A stretch of DNA of 64,000 bases from Cytophagaceae bacterium (lineage in GTDB: Bacteria > Bacteroidota > Bacteroidia > Cytophagales > Flexibacteraceae): the NCBI GenBank assembly GCA_947458545.1, contig CANGYH010000001.1, forward strand, positions 124,001 through 188,000, in the 5' to 3' direction. The notes beneath the pieces were generated by a model, which was given only the letters and a program-made list of their open reading frames with translations, was not told the DNA's origin and made no database searches. The position numbers and the translations under genes are program-made. Within the stretch, counting starts at the first letter, position 1; every line of letters starts with the position of its first letter. Positions 42,601 through 49,564 of the stretch are shown here, one piece after another.

Positions 42601-43627
42601 TGCCCATGTTGTGGCCAATTTCGTGGGCCAGTACGTTTACCGTCCAACTGTAGGTTGGTACTTTCTCGTAGGCAAAATCTGTATTAGAGAACCCGGTGCC
42701 AAAGCTTCCTCCGCAGACAGCATCCAGGTAAGCTATGCCACCCAAGCGCGTGGGCTTTGTAGAGATAAGGTGCGAAAGACTGGCAGTTACATTGCGTGCC
42801 TGCACCGTGTCTCCAAACTGCAAGAGGGCATTGAGGCTGCTGGTGGTAGAGTAATTGTCTGCCACCGTGTGGATGTACACCTCTGCAACCTCTATGGGTA
42901 CGTTTATGTCTGCATAGAGCTTGCCGGTAACGTTCATCACGGTGTTTACCCAGGCTACGGTGCGGGCCCGGCTCAGGCCATTGTCTCTAAAGACACGGCT
43001 GTCTGCTTCTACAAAAAAGCTGACTACCTGCCTGCAAGCCTGCGGAGATGGGTTGGGTGTGCCAGGCCTAGGCCTGCGTGCACGAGAGGTTTGCAACGCA
43101 TCGGTGTGGCAGTCGAAGGGGTTTTTGCCAGGCAGTTGATCTTCTGGGTAAATGATGGTTTGCCCGGCCTCGTTTAGCGCCAGCACCCAGGTGCGTCCTT
43201 TATGAAAAAAGAGGCCGGAAAGCTGAAACTGGCCAGCCTCGAGCCGAAAGAGCGAAAGGGCACCCTGGCTTTCAGATGCTTTGGTGGTATGGTAATGCAG
43301 CCCCCGATCTACGCGCACGGTCTGGTTGCCCGTCTCTCTAATGGTTTGGCGGGCCGATATGGCACCAGAGCCTGTTAGTTGCAAGGTGGCCACCTCGCCC
43401 GTTGGCAAGGGAAGGGATAAGGAAAGGCTCTCTGGGTTCTCTTGGCGCCAGTTTGCCAGCAGGGCTTTGTCTAATTGGGCTACCCTGAGCAGTGTCATAG
43501 CCTTGGGCACATCGGCCGGGGCCTGCCCGAGGGCAAATGGCTTGGCTGGATTAGGTAAGGCACAGACCTGGGCGGTAAGCCCTATCCAAAGGAGGCCTGC
43601 ACAAAGCGGGTAGAACAATTGGCGCAT
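39632..43627 (-). CDS. Large T9SS-exported reprolysin-like metalloprotease with Ig-like repeats
   Basis: 1331 aa. Signal peptide at residues 1-24, then a propeptide to about 200. The zinc protease domain is at about 205-425 with HEIGHNMGSHH at residues 335-345 (His335, His339, His345 ligands; Glu336 catalytic) and the Met-turn GTIMSYCH. This is the reprolysin/M12B-like pattern. It is followed by a PKD/Ig-like module (YRWTGPGGF), a discoidin-like jelly-roll region, and at least four Ig_CHU-type repeats (TATGQTAGFEYRWFSSPTG, TATGQTTGYQFRWFDRPTAG). The chain ends with a T9SS domain (TLYPNPAHGYVTLSG; TVWLRLEKI). Expected to be cell-surface or secreted, degrading extracellular protein. It converges on the PorP-like gene. 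Confidence 0.9.
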   Translation of the reverse strand: MRQLFYPLCAGLLWIGLTAQVCALPNPAKPFALGQAPADVPKAMTLLRVAQLDKALLANWRQENPESLSLSLPLPTGEVATLQLTGSGAISARQTIRETGNQTVRVDRGLHYHTTKASESQGALSLFRLEAGQFQLSGLFFHKGRTWVLALNEAGQTIIYPEDQLPGKNPFDCHTDALQTSRARRPRPGTPNPSPQACRQVVSFFVEADSRVFRDNGLSRARTVAWVNTVMNVTGKLYADINVPIEVAEVYIHTVADNYSTTSSLNALLQFGDTVQARNVTASLSHLISTKPTRLGGIAYLDAVCGGSFGTGFSNTDFAYEKVPTYSWTVNVLAHEIGHNMGSHHTQWCGWEVAPGQTGSIDSCWATEPDNGVGCYSGPNIGRVGTIMSYCHLTGSVNLALGFGPLPSAVIQEGYLNGSSCMPLGTGAPNADFVGELSACPGQPLNLTVGSVPNATYRWTGPGGFVSTQRTPVVANFAANQAGTYAVTITTNGCATQPFETVVTSDCFNLVAEAVAPLCPAEPLAVTFSTNYPATAGNQYRLELSDATGSFANATTIGSIAGAGSPATVIGQIPGNIAAGGQYRFRLRGTAPAQLSTNPSPAFAIRARSAAPSTTPGSRFGPGTVTLQATAPAGLRLAWYSDSNSLAVLSRSSSFVTPSITATRRYWVEAQPVQNVRAGLADRGSLAGSQSQSFEHGLHFTALQAMTLDSVTIWVSGTGTLVVLVRDRSTQRNVFRRQFALSGNGTVAQRISLGAHLTAGRYSLLASNETTGLTLYRTRLAAGTLPYPYTTSGIVRVDSATQMGLTSGVPNSLQIYNFFYNWRVRPLACTSARVPVLATINTNNCAPPSAPAAAGQTICLGGSATLTATGQTAGFEYRWFSSPTGDVTLPSGQSASVVVNPSQTTTYYVALQSSTNPACSTARTPVTVTVVVPPASPTAAGATACTNTAITLTATGQTTGYQFRWFDRPTAGTVLSQAASYSPTVTRTDTFFVGLVGTATPSCSTGRTPVVVTVRPAVAQPTAVADSACFGRPVSFRASALAAGQVYLWHDRPAAGTLLQQTSSNTFAYTPSAIRDTLFLSAAYATAPACASARRAIIVRSARTPASVTVSDQSACGPASFRFAASAPITADTVRWLSATGGLLARGPAYNTPLLASTQSYQVQVSSSLGCRSQAQAFRAIVLPVPARPSISFGGGVLSSSFVGTNQWLLNGLPVADTARQITQPALGIWQVIAKQGPCLSDTSAPFIVTSIDGSAQGGLPTLYPNPAHGYVTLSGTNGYTQYELLSVLGRVVEHGILSPILAVGHLATGVYAIRLSGPRKPTVWLRLEKI

Positions 43628-43669
43628 AAGGTTATAGGTCTCTAAAAATACATAGTTAGGCCGTATCCA

Positions 43670-44164
43670 TCACAATCTTTTGCCTAGAATGCAGATGTCT
43701 CTGGGGCCTTCGGCATGGCGGGCTACGTGAGGCAGGTAGCCCCACTGGGCATAGCCTGCTTTGGCAAATAGGGCCAGGCTGGGGGCGTTAACATGGTAGA
43801 TAACGGCCAACAATACTTCTATGCCGCATTGCCGGGCGGCATCGTCGGCAAAGGTCAGAATTTGCCTGCCTAGGCCTTGGCCTTGGTAGGTTTTTGATAG
43901 ATAGACCGATATTTCGGCCGTGATGGCGTAGGCCTGCCTTGGGTGCCAATCAGAGAGGCTCAGCATTCCCACCGGTTCTCCCGCCAACTCGGCTATGAAC
44001 ACAGGCCTTTGGGCGGCTGCGTGGGTTGCCAGCCAGGCCGTGCGCTCCTGGGCCGTGTAGGGCTCTGTTTGCGCCGTTACCCGGCCACCGGGTATAGCTT
44101 CGTTTTGTACGCCTGCAATGAAAGCACCGTCTGCGGGCTCGGCCAATCTAAAATGAAGTTCCAC
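43670..44164 (-). CDS. GNAT-family N-acetyltransferase (phosphinothricin-acetyltransferase-like)
   Basis: 164 aa if the GTG at 44164 is used (a second GTG at 44167 is equally possible). The frame is open much further upstream, but that part overlaps fmt and its promoter and is not protein-like. The GNAT core is clear: VGMLSLSDWHP, ITAEISVYLSKTYQGQGLGRQIL with the acetyl-CoA loop QGQGLG, and NAPSLALFAKAGYAQWGYLPHVA. This pattern is nearest to the phosphinothricin/methionine sulfoximine acetyltransferases, which acetylate small amines; substrate not certain. Divergent from fmt. Confidence 0.85.
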   Translation of the reverse strand: MELHFRLAEPADGAFIAGVQNEAIPGGRVTAQTEPYTAQERTAWLATHAAAQRPVFIAELAGEPVGMLSLSDWHPRQAYAITAEISVYLSKTYQGQGLGRQILTFADDAARQCGIEVLLAVIYHVNAPSLALFAKAGYAQWGYLPHVARHAEGPRDICILGKRL

Positions 44165-44169
44165 CACGC

Positions 44170-44201
44170 CCAAGATAAGCGGCCACCAACGGCGGCGGCA
44201 A
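44170..44201 (-). promoter_or_regulatory. Promoter of the GNAT gene
   Basis: On minus: TTG (plus 44199-44201), 21-nt spacer, TATCTTGG (plus 44170-44177). It ends 5 nt before the GTG start, so the mRNA would be leaderless or nearly so. It overlaps the CACCTTTG box (44204-44211) of the divergent fmt gene. Confidence 0.5.
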
Positions 44202-44219
44202 ACCACCTTTGCAACATCT

Positions 44220-45149
44220 ATGCGCCTGGTTTTTTTTGGTACAGCCGATTTTGCCGTCCCCACACTGGAAGCACTCCATAAGGCAGGGCACGATGTGGCT
44301 GCCGTGGTAACGGCTCCAGACAAACCCGCCGGGCGCGGGTATGCGCTAAAGGCCAGCCCCGTAAAAGAGGCCGCCATAAGGCTCAACCTGCCCTTGTTGC
44401 AGCCCGAGAAACTTAAGGACCCCACCTTTCTGGCCCAGCTAGAGGGGCTAGCCCCACAGTTGCAGGTGGTGGTGGCCTTCAGGATGCTGCCAGAGGTTGT
44501 ATGGGCGGCCCCGCCGATGGGTACAGTGAACCTGCATGGATCTTTGCTGCCACAATACCGGGGCGCGGCCCCCATACATTGGGCCGTGGCCCACGGAGAG
44601 GCAGAAACCGGTGTGACGACCTTTTTTTTACGACACGAGATTGACACCGGAGACCTCATCTACCAGGCCCGCACCCCCATTGGGTCAGATGAAACCACCG
44701 GAGAGGTGTACGAGCGCATGATGCACCTTGGCGCAGACCTTATGGCCCGTACCGTGGCAGATATTGCTTTAGGTAAGGCACCTCGGTTGCCTCAAAAAAC
44801 GTCAACAGCGCTGAGACATGCCCCTAAGCTGACGCCCGAAAACACGGAGGTAACCCCGGCCTTAAGTGCCGAGCAAACGCGCAACCTCATCAGAGGTATG
44901 AACCCTTATCCGGGTGCCTGGATGGGGGTGCGTGGGCAAAAGCTCAAGCTCTGGGCGGCACGCCATGCGGCCGAGGGCCTTGTGCCACAAGGCCAATACC
45001 CTGCGGGCGCTTTGGTGCTGCATAGCCACAAGACTTACTTGCTCTGCAGTGATGCCTGGTTGGAGCTTACGGAGGTGCAGCCGGAGGGCAAGCGACGTAT
45101 GAGTGGCACCGACTTTGCCAATGGCGTTGGTCGCACCTGGCTTGGCTAG
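44220..45149 (+). CDS. fmt: Methionyl-tRNA formyltransferase
   Basis: 309 aa. Formylates initiator Met-tRNA with 10-formyl-tetrahydrofolate. N-terminal formyltransferase domain: VFFGTADFAVPTLEAL, APDKPAGRG, VVAFRMLPEVVW, NLHGSLLPQYRGAAPIHWAV (catalytic Asn/His) and EIDTGDLIYQ with the catalytic Asp. The C-terminal OB-like domain follows from about 205 (NLIRGMNPYPGAWM). Complete. A CACCTTTG -7-like box ends 8 nt before the ATG. It converges with the AI-2E transporter gene by a 4-nt CTAG overlap (45146-45149). Confidence 0.95.
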   Translation: MRLVFFGTADFAVPTLEALHKAGHDVAAVVTAPDKPAGRGYALKASPVKEAAIRLNLPLLQPEKLKDPTFLAQLEGLAPQLQVVVAFRMLPEVVWAAPPMGTVNLHGSLLPQYRGAAPIHWAVAHGEAETGVTTFFLRHEIDTGDLIYQARTPIGSDETTGEVYERMMHLGADLMARTVADIALGKAPRLPQKTSTALRHAPKLTPENTEVTPALSAEQTRNLIRGMNPYPGAWMGVRGQKLKLWAARHAAEGLVPQGQYPAGALVLHSHKTYLLCSDAWLELTEVQPEGKRRMSGTDFANGVGRTWLG

Positions 45150-46285
45150 TGGGCCGGCGGGGCTGGCGCCTCTTCTGTAATGGCCTCTGCCGGTGAGATG
45201 ATGAGGCCTCTTTTTCGCTTTTGGGCAATGGCCTTGGGCGGCTCGCCGATTACGTAGCCAAAGGGCTGCAGGCCCTCCACGTTGTCGAATATCACCTTCA
45301 GGATGGCGGCAAAGGGGATTGCTAGTATCATACCGGCAGCACCCCACAGGGCACCGCCCACCAGCAAGGCTACAATGGCCGCAAAGGGGTTGACGCTTAC
45401 ACGGCTGCCCACAATGTTGGGGGTGATGAAGTTGCCCTCTAAAAACTGTACGAACCCCATTAACCCTACTACGCCTAACGCATACCAGGCACTGTCTTTG
45501 GTTACGAGGGCCATAAGCGCGGGCAAGATGGACCCAATGAAAATGCCTATGTAGGGAATGATGGTAAGCAACGAGGCCAACGTACCAAAGAAAAACGCAT
45601 TGGGTATGCCTAAAATCAACAACCCTGCGGTGTTGAGCACGGCTACCACTACCATCACCGTTAGTAGCCCTAAGAGGTAACTCTGACTGACTCCCTCGAT
45701 TTGTTTGCCAACTCTGTAGACTCTTACAGTATCTGACGGGGCAAAGAGCCGCGCCAAAAACTCCATGAAAAAGTTGCGGTAATAGATAAGGAAGAAGATG
45801 TATATGGGCATCAGCCCCAATACCGTAACCAGGTCTCCGGTGAAAGACGATAGCTGCGCAAAGAGGGCGCCACCTTCGCCCAGTATGTTGTTGCCGGCTT
45901 TTTCTAGGTAGGCCACTTGCTGGTCTGTCGCTATCCCAAAGCGCTCTGTGATCCAGCTACCCAGATCGTTGACAAGGGTTCGGCCTTTGGCTTCTATGGC
46001 AGGAAGCTGGTCTTGAAAGCTGACGGCCTGGTAACTGAAAAAGTAAATGATGCCGCCCAGCACCGTAATCACCAAAAAGATACCAACAAGAATTGCAACA
46101 CTCCGTGCCACCCCCCAGCCCTCCAGCTTGCGCGTCAGCGGTAGAATGAGCATAGAGATCAGAAGCGAAAATGCCAACGTGGACAGGATAGACTGGCCTA
46201 CCCACAGCACAAAGCCAAGGGCAATCAGCAACACCAAAGCGGCTGTTATCCGGAAAAGCGGCTCTTGCCGCAGACGATTTTGCAT
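45146..46285 (-). CDS. AI-2E family (PurR-regulated permease/TqsA-like) transporter
   Basis: 379 aa from ATG at 46285; an open N-terminal extension to 46444 overlaps the divergent gene. About eight membrane helices arranged as in the family: two near residues 15-55, one at about 60-85, a soluble segment (about 95-150), then LMPIYIFFLIYYRNFFMEF, YLLGLLTVMVVVAVLNTAGLLILG, LLTIIPYIGIFIGSILPALMAL and the conserved FITPNIVGSRVSVNPFAAI. The family moves small molecules or ions; individual substrates vary and cannot be read here. Inner membrane. The C-terminal tail is basic then acidic. Confidence 0.9.
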   Translation of the reverse strand: MQNRLRQEPLFRITAALVLLIALGFVLWVGQSILSTLAFSLLISMLILPLTRKLEGWGVARSVAILVGIFLVITVLGGIIYFFSYQAVSFQDQLPAIEAKGRTLVNDLGSWITERFGIATDQQVAYLEKAGNNILGEGGALFAQLSSFTGDLVTVLGLMPIYIFFLIYYRNFFMEFLARLFAPSDTVRVYRVGKQIEGVSQSYLLGLLTVMVVVAVLNTAGLLILGIPNAFFFGTLASLLTIIPYIGIFIGSILPALMALVTKDSAWYALGVVGLMGFVQFLEGNFITPNIVGSRVSVNPFAAIVALLVGGALWGAAGMILAIPFAAILKVIFDNVEGLQPFGYVIGEPPKAIAQKRKRGLIISPAEAITEEAPAPPAH

Positions 46286-46363
46286 AAGGCAGCTGGCACG
46301 AATATGAGGTATTAGTACGCTAATGGGCGCGTGGCGTTGGGCATCTACATTTGCAGGCACCCT

Positions 46364-47203
46364 ATGACTCAATCGGTTTCTGCTGCCCCAGCGGCGCCTG
46401 CTGCCTCGGCCCTCACCGCCGGTGATCCGGCCAAGCGCCAGCAACTCTTCCTATGGCTGGCGGCCTTCTTTCTGACCAACGTCATCATTGCCGAGGTTAT
46501 CGGGCCTAAGATTTTCTCGTTAGAGAAGTTGGTTGGCGTGGCCGGTGCGCAGATAAGCCTCTTTGGATTTGGCCCCTACGACTTTAACCTGACGTGCGGC
46601 GCTCTGCTATGGCCATTTGTTTTTATTGCGACGGACCTTGTTAACGAGTACTTTGGGCCGGCAGGGGTGCGCAAGATTAGTTGGATTGCGGTGGTGATGA
46701 TCGTTTATATGTTCAGCATGATTTGGGCTGTGACACATACACCGCCTGCAGCCTTTTGGTTAGAGATCAACAAGGTAGATGCCGAGGGCAGACCTTTCGA
46801 CATCAATTACGCCTACGGCACCATCTTCAGGCAAGGGATGGGCATTATGATAGGCTCAATCACGGCGTTCTTGCTGGGGCAGTTGGCAGACTCGTACATC
46901 TTCCATGCCTTGCGCAAACGCACTGGCGAGCGCCTAGTGGCCATCAGAGCCACAGGTTCAACCATAGTCAGCCAGTTGTTGGATAGTTTTTTGGTTTTGT
47001 ACCTGGCTTTTTATGTTTTTGGTAACTGGCCAATAGGCCAGGTGTTGGCGGTAGGGGTGGTCAACTACATTTTCAAGTTTGGGGCGGCACTGGTATTGAC
47101 GCCCTTGTTGTACGTGGGCCACAGCGCCATAGACAAATACCTGGGCACGCGTACCGAGTATAAGCCGGCCCCTATGGCAGGGCCTACACCGCAGGGGTTT
47201 TAG
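46364..47203 (+). CDS. Queuosine-precursor transporter, YhhQ family
   Basis: 279 aa from ATG at 46364. Six or so membrane helices: LFLWLAAFFLTNVIIAEVIG, FGPYDFNLTCGALLWPFVFIATDLVNEYFG (the ATDLVNEYFG motif is characteristic), MGIMIGSITAFLLGQLADSYIF, and RATGSTIVSQLLDSFLVLYLAF. YhhQ proteins import preQ0/preQ1 precursors for queuosine tRNA modification. A TACATTTG -7 box (46346-46353) ends 10 nt before the ATG. The N-terminus (about 22 residues) is Ala/Pro rich. Divergent from the AI-2E gene. Confidence 0.92.
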   Translation: MTQSVSAAPAAPAASALTAGDPAKRQQLFLWLAAFFLTNVIIAEVIGPKIFSLEKLVGVAGAQISLFGFGPYDFNLTCGALLWPFVFIATDLVNEYFGPAGVRKISWIAVVMIVYMFSMIWAVTHTPPAAFWLEINKVDAEGRPFDINYAYGTIFRQGMGIMIGSITAFLLGQLADSYIFHALRKRTGERLVAIRATGSTIVSQLLDSFLVLYLAFYVFGNWPIGQVLAVGVVNYIFKFGAALVLTPLLYVGHSAIDKYLGTRTEYKPAPMAGPTPQGF

Positions 47204-47219
47204 GCATTGCCGCAAAGGT

Positions 47220-47251
47220 TTGCTATTCATGCACTTGTGTGCTTACCTTTG
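47220..47251 (+). promoter_or_regulatory. Promoter of the L31 gene
   Basis: TTG at 47220-47222, 21-nt spacer, perfect box TACCTTTG at 47244-47251. The transcript would have a leader of about 98 nt, long for this window, holding a small CCAAG-AC-CTTGG hairpin (47310-47321) that might serve autoregulation. Confidence 0.6.
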
Positions 47252-47353
47252 CAGTCCGTTTCTAAAAAAGGTTGGTCTATCTAAGGGGCCCGGCGGGCAT
47301 CGGCAAACCCCAAGACCTTGGCCATTAGGAATGTAGGCCCAATCATCGAGATC

Positions 47354-47599
47354 ATGAAAAAAGACATCCATCCGGACTACCGTCCCGTCGTCTTCCAAGA
47401 CTCTTCGTCAGACTTTAAGTTTCTGACCCGCTCTACCATCAAAACTTCTGAGACTATTACTTGGGAGGACGGCAGCACCTATCCGCTGGTGAAGCTCGAG
47501 GTAACCTCAGCAAGCCACCCGTTCTACACCGGGAAAAAGTCTACCGTACGTGCTACGGGTCAGGTAGAAAAATTCAACAAGCGTTTCAAGAAGGCATAA
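47354..47599 (+). CDS. rpmE2: 50S ribosomal protein L31, type B
   Basis: 81 aa: [20 protein letters not shown], then [28 protein letters not shown] and the basic end [15 protein letters not shown]. There are no cysteines, so it is the zinc-independent type B form rather than the C+ form. It binds the large subunit near the central protuberance. The ATG at 47354 gives the canonical N-terminus. Monocistronic: its own promoter upstream and a hairpin just after the stop. Confidence 0.96.
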   Translation: MKKDIHPDYRPVVFQDSSSDFKFLTRSTIKTSETITWEDGSTYPLVKLEVTSASHPFYTGKKSTVRATGQVEKFNKRFKKA

Positions 47600-47652
47600 G
47601 CTTCGGCTTGAGTGCATTGGCGCTACCTGCGCGTTTGCACCAAAGCCGAGGC
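47600..47652 (+). terminator. Long hairpin after rpmE2
   Basis: GCTTCGGCTT at 47600-47609 pairs with AAGCCGAGGC at 47643-47652 (10 bp, one G-U), with a further GCGC...GCGC pairing inside. No strong T run follows. Positioned directly after the L31 stop. Confidence 0.5.
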
Positions 47653-47712
47653 AGTTGTGGTGCGGTTGGGTTTGCATTTAAACCCTGCTATTAATGGTGT
47701 AGCAATTGTTGT

Positions 47713-47727
47713 TGAGAGATTCTCTCA
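47713..47727. promoter_or_regulatory. Palindrome upstream of the HU-like gene
   Basis: TGAGAGA-T-TCTCTCA, perfect 7+1+7. It lies 140 nt before the GTG start and could be an operator or, in RNA, a small hairpin. No clear promoter was found in the surrounding 267-nt interval, which holds nothing else I can name. Confidence 0.35.
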
Positions 47728-47866
47728 GATCTTCTGCAGGCGCTAACAGCAAGGCTATCAATCCTCCTAAGGGCCACGGACAATTGAGCACATGTGCCCT
47801 GCCACCATCTTAAACCGCTGAGCTTTAACCTATTCAACTTTCTCTTACTCTAACAACCCTGACCCC

Positions 47867-48178
47867 GTGACGAAGGCAGAAGTAATTGCAGAAATAGCCG
47901 AGAAAACCGGCATCGATAAGGCAGACGTGTCTGCCACCGTCGAGAAGTTTTTTGAAGTTGTACGTGACACCATGGCCAAAGGCGACAACATCTATGTCCG
48001 TGGCTTTGGCAGCTTCGTCAACAAGAAGCGTGCCCGCAAGGTGGCCCGCAACATCAGCAAGAACACCGCCATCATCATCGACGAGCACTTTGTGCCCAGC
48101 TTTAAGCCCAGCAAAGAGTTTGTGAAGATGGTGAAGGAGTCTGAAGTGCTGAAGCCTGCCGCCGTTGAGGCCAAGTAA
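47867..48178 (+). CDS. HU/IHF-family DNA-binding protein
   Basis: 103 aa starting at GTG 47867. TKAEVIAEIAEKTGIDKADVSATVEKFFEVVRDTMAKGDNIYVRGFGSFVNKKR is the HU/IHF fold, followed by the DNA-contacting arm region (ARNISKNTAIIIDEHFVPSFKPSKEF) and an extra C-terminal tail of about 12 residues. It bends and compacts DNA as a homo- or heterodimer. The arm reads AIIIDEHFVPSFKP where HU often has a PxxRNPxTG-like tip, so it belongs to the divergent Bacteroidota group. The TPR gene follows 39 nt downstream, probably co-transcribed. Confidence 0.93.
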   Translation: MTKAEVIAEIAEKTGIDKADVSATVEKFFEVVRDTMAKGDNIYVRGFGSFVNKKRARKVARNISKNTAIIIDEHFVPSFKPSKEFVKMVKESEVLKPAAVEAK

Positions 48179-48217
48179 GGCCTACCGCAAAAACTTTCGC
48201 AAGCAACGCATCACCTC

Positions 48218-49099
48218 TTGGCAAAAACTCAATTAACTGCAGCCCTGATAGTAGCCGGCACTTTGGCGGCGGCGGCGGGGCTGTATTTTTTGCCGAGAGC
48301 CTCTGTACAGCAGAAAGCCGCCATGGCAGATAGTGCCAAAGCGGGTTCTACACTGGCAGAGGCAGGCAGCAATAGCCAAGAAGCAGACGCAGAGCAAGCG
48401 CTTTCAGACTCGACGCTGGGCACCCATGTGGAGCCTCTGAGTGCCGACGAAGAAGCCGCCTTTGCTTTGCTGAGGACTAAGGCCCGCGGAGGAAGCAAGG
48501 CTGACCAGTTGCGGTATGCAGATTCGCTGGCCGTGCGGTTTATCCGCAAAGGTCGGTTTGACTCGGCACTGGTCTATCGTGATAAGGCCGCTGCGCTTGA
48601 GCCCTCTGAAGGCCGGCTGTTTGAGGCCGGAGAGGCTGCCTACTTTGCCTACTCGGTAGCGGCCAATCCGCAGAAACAGGCAGCCCTGGCAGCTAAGGCA
48701 CAGGATCGATACAACGCTGTGCTGAAGAAAAACCCTGAAAGGCTGGATGCCAAGACGCACCTGGCCCTGACCTACGTGAGCGGGCCTACACCCATGCAAG
48801 GTATTGCCTTGCTGCGTCAGGTAATTGCTAAAGACCCTAAGAACCAAGAGGCGCTTTATCAACTTGGCATTCTCTCTATGCAGAGTGCGCAGTATGACAA
48901 GGCGGTGGCCAGGTTCCAAGAGTTGCTCAAAATTTATCCCAAAGACACCCGTGCCCGCTTTTACCTGGGCCTGGCTTACAAGGAGCTAGGCCAAAATGAT
49001 AAAGCGCGGCAAGAGCTAGAGCTTGTCCGCCAGACGGATACAGACCCAGCCGTGCAGGCTACCGTCCGCGATTATCTGGCAGAGCTCAAAACCAACTGA
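48218..49099 (+). CDS. Membrane-anchored TPR protein
   Basis: 293 aa from TTG 48218. An N-terminal hydrophobic helix (LTAALIVAGTLAAAAGLYFLP) acts as anchor, followed by an acidic Ser/Ala linker (about 35-75) and then TPR-type helices to the end: DQLRYADSLAVRFIRKGRFDSALVY, NQEALYQLGILSMQSAQYDKAVARF, ARFYLGLAYKELGQNDKARQ. The repeats should face the periplasm. The order HU-like / TPR / small basic protein / RNase G is one I recall from several Bacteroidota. Partner unknown. Confidence 0.85.
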   Translation: MAKTQLTAALIVAGTLAAAAGLYFLPRASVQQKAAMADSAKAGSTLAEAGSNSQEADAEQALSDSTLGTHVEPLSADEEAAFALLRTKARGGSKADQLRYADSLAVRFIRKGRFDSALVYRDKAAALEPSEGRLFEAGEAAYFAYSVAANPQKQAALAAKAQDRYNAVLKKNPERLDAKTHLALTYVSGPTPMQGIALLRQVIAKDPKNQEALYQLGILSMQSAQYDKAVARFQELLKIYPKDTRARFYLGLAYKELGQNDKARQELELVRQTDTDPAVQATVRDYLAELKTN

Positions 49100-49177
49100 C
49101 GGCTGCCGCAACCAATGCGTAGGCCGTCTCTGTTCTTTTAATTTTCCCACCCTCACAAACCCCAAAGCATATCAACC

Positions 49178-49267
49178 ATGCCCTGCGGTAAGAAACGTAA
49201 GCGTCATAAGATCGCTACCCACAAACGCAAAAAGCGTCTGCGCAAGAATCGCCACAAGAAGAAGTAG
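49178..49267 (+). CDS. 29-residue very basic protein (AURKAIP1/COX24-like, possible ribosomal protein)
   Basis: ATG 49178 to TAG 49265-49267. The product starts MPCGKKRKRHKIATHKRKKR and ends NRHKKK; 17 of 29 residues are Lys or Arg. Near-identical peptides are conserved across Bacteroidota and, from memory, are annotated as AURKAIP1/COX24-domain proteins, the family of mitochondrial mS38 and mycobacterial bS22, which are small-subunit ribosomal proteins. A ribosomal role is therefore likely but not shown here. It is easily missed by gene finders because of its size. It sits between the TPR gene and rng, with a hairpin downstream. Confidence 0.85.
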   Translation: MPCGKKRKRHKIATHKRKKRLRKNRHKKK

Positions 49268-49317
49268 TAGCAGGGCGTACCCTACGGGCGTCTGTAGATA
49301 ATGGCAATATGAAATCT

Positions 49318-49349
49318 CCATGGGCTGTCGGAATCCCTTCGGCCCATGG
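49318..49349 (+). terminator. Hairpin after the 29-aa gene
   Basis: CCATGGGC at 49318-49325 and GCCCATGG at 49342-49349, a perfect 8-bp stem with a 16-nt loop, followed by an AT-rich stretch. It could end the upstream transcript or lie in the rng leader. The rest of the 297-nt gap to rng shows no other feature. Confidence 0.5.
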
Positions 49350-49564
49350 GTATTCCTATTTAAACGTAGCCTTGGCCATCGGGCTCCAATAGGGGCGGTT
49401 AATTGGTGGGGCTACAGGCCGTATTTACAAATTCATTTTCGGGCAGGGGCAGATTCGACTTGCCCTTTTGTCTCCGTAGTTACGCCCTGGCACCGAGCCT
49501 TTGGCGGCTCAGGGTGTCTGCTACTTATAATTTCCTACATCCAACCCCTAACCATCTCATTCCC

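Noticed and set aside
44165-44659. 165-codon N-terminal extension of the GNAT gene
   Set aside because: It is antisense to the start of fmt and covers both promoters; the conserved acetyltransferase begins at the GTG at 44164.
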